64,000 nt of DNA from Chrysopilus asiliformis (Eukaryota; Arthropoda; Insecta; Diptera; Rhagionidae): NCBI GenBank assembly GCA_964034945.1, contig OZ035962.1:30779943-30843942 (forward strand), written 5' to 3'. The position numbers were made by a program, and so were the translations under genes. Shown one piece after another: positions 55,051 to 64,000 of this stretch; positions within the stretch are counted from its first letter, which is position 1, and the number at the start of each line of letters is the position of its first letter. Under the pieces are notes generated by a model. It ran no database searches and was not told the origin of the DNA. It saw only the letters and a program-made list of their open reading frames with translations.

Positions 55051-57138
55051 CAGGGTCCAACCAGGAACTTTCTCTACAACTTTCTCTTTGGGATGACCAA
55101 AATCGGTCCACCCAGTAAAAAGTTAAACGTGAACATACATTAAAAAAAAAAAAAAAAAAAAATATTCAGGTGGAATTGAGAACCTTTTCCTTTTTGGAAG
55201 TCGGTTAAAAATAGAAGAATTTCGTTTGATATATAAATTTAAGTTATTTAAAAATTCCAGGTAAAATTTATATATTGAAAACAACATATAATAAATATTT
55301 TTTTTTACAAATGTCTGTTTCTACTAATAGCCAATGAAAAATTTTGCTGAATGAGATTTTGAACATTGAAAAAACAAAATTAATATTTATCCAAATTCGC
55401 GAAATTTTGTCGCGGTCAAGATACCTTGCAAATTCTTTGTTCCAAAAAAGAAGTAATTGCATTTTTCGCACCCAACGCTAATACAAAAACGTTTCAATTT
55501 TTCCATAAACTAATCCTTCAATTTAACAAAGAATGAATCATTTTATGACTTTAAGTTAAAATCCATTGATGCCTTGGTTGTTAGTTGACCGATTGTAACA
55601 AATTTGGATTTCAAATGTAGGAGGAATTGAATGCCACAAGATGAATTTATCAATTTTCACATAGCGATAAATATTTGTAATAAAATGAATTGATGCTACT
55701 ACGAAAAAGACGATATAAGTTTAATGATGGAAAAGAGTTACCTAAATTGATGTAAAACGTGAACGACGAAACCATTAACATTTAATAAACGACCGGACAT
55801 AAATCGAAGAGCTTGACTATCTTTGATACATGATAATCGTTTTGTTTAATAAAATTAAAGGTAATCCTGAGGATGACATCTGGAATATTGTCATGAATTT
55901 TAAAATTTCGGACATTTTGTAGAAAATTTCTATAAAAAATGTTCGGAATAAAAAATGAATGTTACAATTACATAAATTTCTACAAATTTTTCATTCAGCA
56001 GGGATTAACATGTTAACCGGGTCTTTAAAATTCCCCTGCGGCATGCTATAGTTTATTTTTTTGTAATTGTTTGTGAGTACGTGCTCCAAGATCGAGACAA
56101 GAAAAGCTTCATCGGATGAATGCGTAAGTTGGGTGTAGTGCACTTCACTGAACTACTAAAGAAATTTGCATATAAATGCGTTTTTTTTTTCAAAGATTCA
56201 AATGCAGATAATAGAGGCCGCCGACAAAAAATCAGACACAATTCTTGAACTTAACATTGGATATTTCTGATATGAAATATTAACAGGTACGTTTAGAGAT
56301 CAGATTAATTTATGACTCAACAAACCTGACACTCAAGTGTAGAAAATTTTTGTAAATTATACTTTGTTGTTTGTTGACATAAATTCAGAAAACTTTTTAT
56401 TAATGGATATTTTGGATATTTAAAAACGATAAGTTGAATTGAACTTTTTTCACAGAAATTCAAAAAATCAATGTTTTCAACTCATTTATGTTCATATTTC
56501 GTTGTGTCGGAAATTTAATTCGCAAAAGCTGTAAGTTTTTTACGAATTTTTAAAAATTCAGGAAACATTTTTTTTTTCAAAACCAATATCTAAACACATC
56601 CAATTTTTACATAACCAGGAAGTCTATAAATTAAAATTCCCATTTTTATGAAACGATCAAGTTCTAGTAATTTACAATCATTACGCATTCACGATCTATT
56701 TTATCCACAGACACGATTCAAGAATAATTTTGTAACCGCAGGGATCAAGTTAGAGATTCCCAAAAGAAAATTACGTCTCGCTTCAATACAATTTAATTTT
56801 CTCACGATCAATCTAAAAATTTAATTACTTCCTTATTCAAGCTGGACTCGCTAGGAAAGTGATCTTCCATTCAAAGAACAAAAAAGCCAATAAATTTAGA
56901 TAGAAAATAACAAATTTGAACATCGCACTCTTGATCATTAGTGAAGGAATAATTTATGATTGAAAGAAACACAAGATTTTCAATAATACTCTCATAAAAA
57001 ACTAACTCTTTTCAACATGGTTTTCGTCACTTGTCTACCCATTAAGATTAAGAAATCAACTTACGAACAAATAAACTAGCAATTAAAACAGTTCAGTCAC
57101 TTTTAGGCAAGATATTGTATTTTTTGTGTTTAACTCAC
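55051..57138. other. AT-rich intergenic DNA
   Basis: No coding exon or element recognised, apart from a run of A at about 55140-55162. Confidence 0.4.
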
Positions 57139-57500
57139 CTTAATGATCTGGTTTGATTAACGAGAGATTAACGAAAAAGTTGGAAAAGTCTCTTGGCATT
57201 ACGATACAAATTTTACAGTTAACGGCGGCAAAAAATTTCCCTGAAATTTAATAAAATTCCAAACTATTGTCCGTTATTTTTCAAATTTACAAACTTTGGA
57301 CCACACAAACCCGCTAAAACATCACTTAGAAAAGCCCAAAACTGGTCAAATTAGCACAAAAATTTCGTCCAACCCCAATGAACAGAAACCGACGAGAATC
57401 TGTGACTCTGGGCACGGACCCAGCCGTTTTACTATCGCTTCCGAATCACGATAAGCAATCACTGACCTGTGAACACCAGGTATATAGTCTTAACTGAATT
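57139..57500 (-). other. Possible 5' noncoding exon and promoter (minus strand)
   Basis: The minus strand has a strong donor, ATTAAG|GTGAGTTAAA, with the exon ending at 57139. A GC-richer stretch lies upstream at 57350-57470 and a GGTCAGTGATT initiator-like site near 57460. No downstream coding exon that uses this donor was identified, so this is a candidate only. Confidence 0.2.
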
Positions 57501-60500
57501 CAGAAATTCAGTAAATTTTGAACACTGCACACACAACTTTTCAAAAAGATGGCCAAACGATTTTAAATCAGGTAAAACTAACCACGCGAAGAAGCAAACA
57601 CAAGTAGATCAACAGGCGGCATATAACTTTGTTTTTAACGTTGCTCAAAACCGAACGAGCCCCTTCTTCTCTAATTCGATTCTGCAGTCGCTGCGGCTAG
57701 CCAGCCTACCACATCCAAAAATACCTCAAACTGGATACCTGATAGATGATGCTGCTCTCAGATCCGAAGGGTAATCGGATCTGCAGCACGAAAGAATCCA
57801 CAACGAATATAATAGATAAAACTTTTAATTTCGATAATGCGAACAGCGAAGATTCGTGAGTAGCGTGCCGGGAAACGAAACCAAAAGTGAATCAAATCGC
57901 AGCTGATGTAGCCAGGTAACCCAGTGAGTGTCGTCTGCAGTTTTTTGCCGGGGGATTACACTTGATCCTCCATGGGTCTTGTCTATTTCTCCAGACAAAA
58001 GATAACAATCACCAAAGATCGCTCACTTTCTTGGTATAGAGTGGTAGTACTAAGCAGTATTGCTGGACCTAATGTTCACTCAGTAATAGTAGGTAATGAC
58101 ACACAGTAGGTAGAGTTGAAATTTTTCAGCATTTCAGCATCTATCATCATTTTATGGTAGCTCACCATCAAGATCTTGGATCTTGGTAGGCAAAGGTGAG
58201 AGTAAATTCTTTCTTTAAATCTCAATGGAAACGGCAAATGTGCAGCAGTCACAATATATTTGTTTGATGACTGCGACTATTACGAGAATTCATTAAAAAC
58301 TTCATTAAATTAAAACAAAAAATAAATAAAATTGAGACAGTCACAATCTTCTTATTTTGGTCAAACTGGTCAATCTTTTTTATTAGATCCAATAAAATCC
58401 TACGCGTTGTAAAAATGAAGTCACGTGAAAAAAATTAATTTGGACGTGGTACGGTTAATTGTGTAAAAACTAATATCAAATATTAGGGGCTTAGCGAGAG
58501 TAAACTCCCCTGAAAGTTTCATTCAAATCGATTCCGTTTTTCTCGAGTTTTGAACGAACAGACCGACAGACAGACACACAAACCTATTATGTAATCAAAT
58601 GGATATTTAAATGCATTTTCTAAAATATTCGTGAGTAAAATTTCAATCCGAAAGTACATATATTTTCAAAAATTTAGCATAGTTTTTTTTACAATATCTT
58701 TTTTTATTTCAGTTTTCAAATAGATCTTTTACGTTAAAATTTTACTTTTGCGCCGTCTACACTTGTTTGAAACAAGTAATCCTATATAAATTCCCACAAA
58801 TTTTAGACGTTTTTACGTAAAAGAGTAACAAACAGAAAACAACTTATATTAATGTGGTTACAAAAAATTAGATATATCTCAATCGGGGGTTTTTAAGAAT
58901 TTTTTATGGTAACCAAACGTACAATTACGGCACTACTTAGGCTTAGTGTACTTTTTTTTTACTAAGCCTAACTGCTTTCAATTCAAACACATTGTTCGAC
59001 TTTTTTTTCTCCAACGTAAAATCAATGACGTGAAAGGCGATATAAATATTTGCTTTTGCAACCCGAAGATTTGAGGATCACCTATTTTTCGTCTTTATCT
59101 GCATGCTGCATTTCCTGCAAGTGGAATCAATCATTCATTTATCAATCATTCAATCAGAAAACCAAACATTCTAGTGTTAACAATTTTCTCAAATTTAGAA
59201 ATGGAACTTTACGAAATTTCAGCTTTCATTGTTTGCTATTCTCTAATTTCATGAATCTAAAATTTCTTTCATCACCATAAACGTTTCACCACCATGAAAT
59301 ATTGTTATATTGACCAAAAATGTAGTAATTTATTTAGAAATGAAAGTCGACCCTTAGGACAAGATTTCACAAAATCGGTTAAATTAACATTTATTGTACT
59401 CGAATCATGAACGGAATTATTTTTCCCTCGTTCCATTTGAAAATATAAACGAAATAGACCGTAAAATTTTTTAAAAAAAGAATCTAAACCCCCTAATGCT
59501 TTTTTTTTGTCGCAATGTTGAAATTGATCCTCTCTTCAGAATAGTAGATCATGCCAACGACAATTATTCGATCAATTCTTGTTGAAACAAATTATCGATT
59601 CCTCGGCTGATCATTCAACGATTTATAAAGTTTGCAATTTAAGTCAAGTATCTTTTGCCCTCATACGATTTCAGTTCTGTATCGTTTCTCAGAAAAAAGT
59701 GTCAGGGTTTTTTGTCCCGCATTTTTTCGATTGAGTGAATTTGATTCGCTGACATTCAATACAGTAATTTTGTATTACAGAAGTGAACTTGTCACGATCC
59801 TGACTTCAGAACACAATCGGACTAATTTACAGTGGAATATTGGATGGCCAAATGGGCTTCATCAATACTAAAATCATATTTATCTGCTGCACAATCATTT
59901 TACCAAACAAATAAATGTGGAAAAACAGATAAAACTCAACAGTTTTTTTTTTTGTTTTGCAAATATGCATAGTAGGTACATAAATATTAACAAAAGTGTT
60001 TGCAAATGGTGGCAGCGAATTATTAGCTTTAAATTACATAGCATGGGAAATTGATTGCCAGCGCATAAAAAAAAACTTTAGCCTAGGACCCAAATCAAAA
60101 CCCCAACTAAGGAGCCTTCTTCATGTCGTTCTGTTGGGTATACGACATGCAAAACTGTTAAATTTCATAACCGACCAATCGGTCGAGTGTTTGAAAAACC
60201 CCTCGTTACCAATGCCTTCATATTGTACTCCTGTTGTACGCTGGAATTAAGTAATTGATCTACAACAATTTACTTAGCCTTGAGATTGTCTTGCAATATA
60301 GATAGGCAGATAAATACAATATGAAAGACAGATGGATACTGCTGGGACACAAACGAAACGATGCTTGTTGCCGTTAAATTCAATCCAAGTATGGCTTTTC
60401 TTTGCTTCTGTAACGCTCTTATGGAACCGTCACGCCAACTGAATGTTGAATCTTCTAAATTGAATTGGAATTCGCACTAGAAATCTTTGATATTGATATT

Positions 60501-61640
60501 GGAATAATGTGACACGATTCAAAGTACTCCTTTTAAAGAACAAAAGATTAAAAATTAAAGAAAATTAAGATTTTCATTAAAAATATTGGATTCTTTGAAA
60601 GACCACCTACTAGTAAAATTCGTTGCAACGAATTTCGAAAAACCTTTTTAATGCGACGCCAACCCACTTTATGCGCCCATTATAAATGAAGATCTTTCAA
60701 AGTTTTACACTATTTGTGGTTCAACGTTACCTGCACCTCCTAAGAATAACCAGTTGGGCATATAAAACGTTCATTTGCCAAGATTACTGTCATTAAATTT
60801 TTTATATTACTCCTCAATTTGATGACCACAAATGCTCCACTTCAATTAAATTTGATCCACCTCAACTCGATCGATGATGGTTGAAGGTAAACATAATTCG
60901 CATCTATGGAAACAGTAAAAGACTCGAATTTTACTTGGACTCATGATTGCATTCGGCCTCGAATTGAATCGATTTGTTTGTTTTTTGATAAATTGATTGT
61001 TGCCTATTTGAGAGCGTGCACGAAATCTCATTGGAGATCGTTTTAGCCAGTTCTGCATCTTGTCATGCTGTTTCAAAAGGAACCCCTTTTAGTACTTTTC
61101 TTCGCAATATGAATTCCATTCTAAATTCGAGTACTAGTGCAATTGAATAGTGCCGTGGATTTTGTCACTTGTTAGATGATGCCCACGACTATTATGGCTT
61201 CATGAAAGATTTACTAACTTTACACGTAAATGCCAAGCAATAATGTCAACTTTTGTCTTGTCGAATCACAAACATTGCCATAAATTAATGCTCAGCACGA
61301 GATTTAGATGTTGAGAATAATATCTCCGCCGACGATATAAAATTTTGCATCTGTTAGAATGTTGGAATTTAAGGTTACACACGCTTTCAGACCATCAGAT
61401 TGTGATGAAACGTGACTTCTAGATGACTTCGAAAATACCAACCGGAAACACTTTTAGGGCTGATTAATCTTGCTATATTCAGATTATTTTCGATAAACAT
61501 TTTCACCAATTTAAGTCCAAAGCGGAAACACTATTAGACCTTGGCAAACATTAATAAATAGCAAGAAATATTATTGCATAACTTTGTAAAATAATAATCG
61601 TAAATGGCTTGAAATAATTAACAAAAATAATGGGAATATT
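57501..61640. other. Intergenic DNA without a clear gene
   Basis: About 4.1 kb. One GACAGACAGACACAC run at 58560-58578 follows a TTTCATTCAAATCGATTCCG phrase that resembles the core of the R1/R2 tails. No coding exon was supported. Confidence 0.4.
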
Positions 61641-61740
61641 TCTGTCGACAAAATTTACATTTTCATTTTGCTTGAATTGCGTACCTACTATTTGGATGTG
61701 ATTAGGTACGCAAAATGAAAATGAAAATTTTGTCGACAGA
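61641..61740. mobile_element. Perfect 100-bp hairpin (MITE-like)
   Basis: TCTGTCGACAAAATTT at the left is inverted at the right, and the pairing continues through CATTTTCATTTTGC, then a GCGTACCTA..TTAGGTACGC inner stem. ATT lies just outside both ends. Confidence 0.6.
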
Positions 61741-61924
61741 ATTAGGCCTCATATTGTTTTAAAGAATCTTAAAATATGACGCAGATAGATACTCTAGTAG
61801 TGTTACAGCAATACTAAATACAAAAAAATCGCGAAAAAACCGTGCGGAAATATTCGAAAAGAGGAAAATCTTTTGCATGACGCATTCTAAGGACAGGTCC
61901 TAGAAAAATATAATTTTTATATAA

Positions 61925-62051
61925 GGCCCTATCACAGAATCCGATACGAATGGTTCGGATCGTAAACTCAATGTTGTTGTTAGTGTTTTATACCAACAAC
62001 AATATTGAGTTTACGATCCGAACCATTCGTATCGGATTCTGTGATAGGGCC
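61925..62051. mobile_element. MITE of the GGCCCTATCAC family, copy 2
   Basis: The ends GGCCCTATCACAGAATCCGA and its inverse pair over more than 50 bases; the centre TTGTTGTTAGTGTTTTATAC is shared, inverted, with the copy at 14627. TATA-type sequence flanks both ends. Confidence 0.75.
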
Positions 62052-62437
62052 TATAATGTAAAAAGCTGAAAACTTCTGAATTGTTTCTTTTAAAAACTCT
62101 TAACTGTAAAAATTGTGCTTCCTCATTAATACAAATTTCAAAAGTTAAATTTTATTGTGTTAGTTATTATAAAAAAATTGTGATTAAAACTAATTTGTTT
62201 CACATTTTTCAGTAAATGTTTTCGACATTTTTAAGTTAAATAAAAAAAAAACTGTTTTTCAAACAAACTTAGAAAAATAATGTTAATGTATTTAACATTT
62301 GAATTTTTTTTTTGTTATAATTGCAAGCGAGAGCAATTACGAAAACTTACTTTCTACAGAATACTTGGAATTTAAGTAATAATAAAAATTAATTCAAGAA
62401 AGAAAATCAACTTCTTTAATGGAAAGCATCTCTCGAA

Positions 62438-63504
62438 TCATTTGGGATAATTCTTCGACTGAAGTTTCGCATCGTTCACTTTTTTTACAGTATTAAAATC
62501 CACATCGACCTCCTGAAGCATAGACTCTGGAGCCTTGCAAAAGGCGCATACTCTAAAATCCATTAGGAAGTGCACCTAAAATAAGGAAAAAATTTTCTTT
62601 AGAAAAGATTAATTCAGAGATAGAACTTATATTTTGTTGAAAAAAAGGCTTTGAATTTTCCATTTTTGGTTCGGTTAGCCCCAAATCGAAACAAGGAAAC
62701 ATTTCTTGGCCGAAATCTATAGAGTGAAACCTAGATATAAGGAAATCGCTAGGGGAACGAAAAAATTTTGTAATATAAAAATTCAAGAAGTCAAGCCAAT
62801 GTGCAGACATAAATCTTTAGTTGCAAAAATATTAAAAAACTGTAGCGCTTTTTGATATTTTTGTGTACTCTTGAGAAATCGACAGAAACAAACTGAACAA
62901 TATTAGCCATTCTGACACTATTTCATTTAAAAACCCCAGGTAATCGAAAAACGCTCGCGTTTTCTGCCCACGAAAAGTGGAAAAATTTGGCAAAAATCGT
63001 GTTTTCTAATCAGACATGGAACTTTTCACCCTCCTAAACTGAAATGCCTACATACCAAGAAAACTTGAAAAAGTATTTTGATTTTGGTTCTTTGCAAAGG
63101 ATAAGAACGAAAAACATTTTCCAGAGTTTTCTTTGCCGGTAGTAGTTGGACGGACTTTTGACACAAATTCAAACGTCCTTTCGGATGAAACTTGGCCAAA
63201 TGTATTTGTCAGACTCCGGCTGGAAACAAATGAAAAAAAAATACTGCGATCTAAAACGGACTGCGGGGAACAGGCGCTTGCGTTATTTTCTCATTTTTGA
63301 CTCCGTATTAATAGCATAATTTATTTAAAGGAATTTCTGGCTAAGGATTTTACTTACATTTTTGTGAATTGGGCAGCATCGAGAAACTCTGCCAAGTGAG
63401 AATAAATTACATAAATTGCACAACACCGTAGTCTTTGGACGATCGCAAATGCATTGCCATTCGAGCTCCTCACGTATATCCCTTGAACTCGCCTTAGTAT
63501 CCAT
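62438..63504 (-). CDS. Small cysteine-rich, probably zinc-binding protein, two coding exons, 94 aa
   Basis: Coding exons on the minus strand: 63504-63358 and 62575-62438, joined in phase 0 by donor AAAAAT|GTAAGT and acceptor TTATTTTAG. Residues 1-16 are charged. Then come CIC (18-20), CNLC (29-32), a CCPIH (43-47) and CAFC (59-62), that is, paired cysteines with a histidine in a pattern typical of a small treble-clef or zinc-ribbon fold binding one or two zinc ions. The rest (63-94) is charged and ends in NYPK. Without a search I cannot name the family. An upstream noncoding exon is likely: donor CAAC|GTGAGT at 63569 joins across a 56-base intron to acceptor TTTTCTAAAG before 63512. The 782-base intron between coding exons is AT-rich. 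Confidence 0.8.
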
Positions 63505-63994
63505 TTTCGATGCTTTAGAAAACAAAAACTAAATTAAATCCTTCTGTGAAGATAACGGAATCACTCACGTTGCGACACGAAATACCAAAACCTTCAGCGC
63601 CTGGTGGTGAAAAAACAAACCCAACAAATTTATATTTTTTTTTTAAACTCTGAGATACCAATTTCTTTTTGATACTTGTAGCATTTTTTAGAGTCATAAA
63701 TTCAAACAGAAATAATACGATTTAAAAAGTGCCTGAAAATATAAACAAAATTAGCCTTTATTTCCCAAAAAAACCATTTTTTCAATAAATAAAATAATTT
63801 CAATTCAATGCCAAACCAAAATCGGCGAGTTTACCCTAAAATGCCAAACATGTTTCATACCTAACACCTGGTGGCGCTAGTTTCTTCTCCACAATTGACA
63901 TTTGATCATTTGATTTTCAAACAAGTGGCGATTAACCGATATTTTATTTATTTTCACATATTTTCGAGTATTTTCAACTAATTTTACAATAAAA
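63505..63994. promoter_or_regulatory. Possible bidirectional promoter region
   Basis: Lies between the minus-strand ATG at 63504 and a plus-strand ATG at 63995. It contains the donor at 63569 of the presumed noncoding first exon of the cysteine-rich gene, and CTGGTGGCGCTAGTTTC near 63868. No TATA box was identified. Confidence 0.3.
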
Positions 63995-64000
63995 ATGGAA
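63995..64000 (+). CDS. Possible start of a rightward gene (cut by the window edge)
   Basis: ATGGAA follows an A-rich leader (TTACAATAAAA) at the last bases of the window. The context fits an insect start codon, but only two codons are visible. Confidence 0.2.

Noticed and set aside
57469..57774. 101-codon plus-strand ORF
   Set aside because: Starts at a non-ATG codon, has no domain and no splice context; composition is like the flanks.

Overview
The window is nuclear DNA of an insect. It is strongly AT-rich, its genes are split by GT..AG introns with phases that join exactly, and it is full of short inverted-repeat transposons. A CPAP1-type chitin-binding (CBM14) secreted protein and a DDX5/DDX17 helicase point to an arthropod. 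Introns as short as 56-78 bp beside others of 4.7-5.1 kb, and many piggyBac-like, pogo-like and TTA-flanked small elements, suit a dipteran (perhaps a nematoceran), but the order is an inference.

Four protein-coding genes can be reconstructed exon by exon. (1) A DDX5/DDX17 (p68-like) DEAD-box RNA helicase on the plus strand, 10669-17976, five exons, 727 aa; its start codon is split by the first intron and its third intron carries a train of MITEs. (2) Converging on it from the minus strand, 21115-18687, a four-exon, 165-aa secreted protein with one complete six-cysteine chitin-binding domain. (3) In tandem on the same strand, 30109-24088, a five-exon, 251-aa secreted protein with no cysteine after the signal peptide and no family I recognise. 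(4) At the right edge on the minus strand, 63504-62438, a two-coding-exon, 94-aa cysteine-rich, probably zinc-binding protein, possibly sharing a promoter with a rightward gene whose ATG would be at 63995. Genes 2 and 3 both look extracellular, so this part may be a small cuticle or matrix neighbourhood; that is inference from position.

Three weaker coding candidates are listed with low confidence: a two-exon ORF at 1186-1472, an exon-like ORF at 4778-4542 on the minus strand, and a 76-codon ORF at 45496-45726.

The rest is gene-poor DNA shaped by transposons. I found about twenty palindromic or terminal-inverted-repeat elements: four piggyBac-type elements bounded by TTAA (28514, 41260, 41561, 53233), one of which keeps a transposase fragment and sits inside another palindrome; two near-perfect hairpins of 364 and 384 bp; a TA-flanked pair of about 970 bp (35150, 46091); a pogo/Tigger-like element (52326); and two copies of one MITE family 47 kb apart (14627, 61925). 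Two further dispersed repeat families (R1 and R2), and at least one unrelated locus, share a core made of a fairly conserved sentence of about 60 bp followed by GACAGACGGACA-type runs. No defence system, CRISPR array, rRNA or tRNA gene was recognised.
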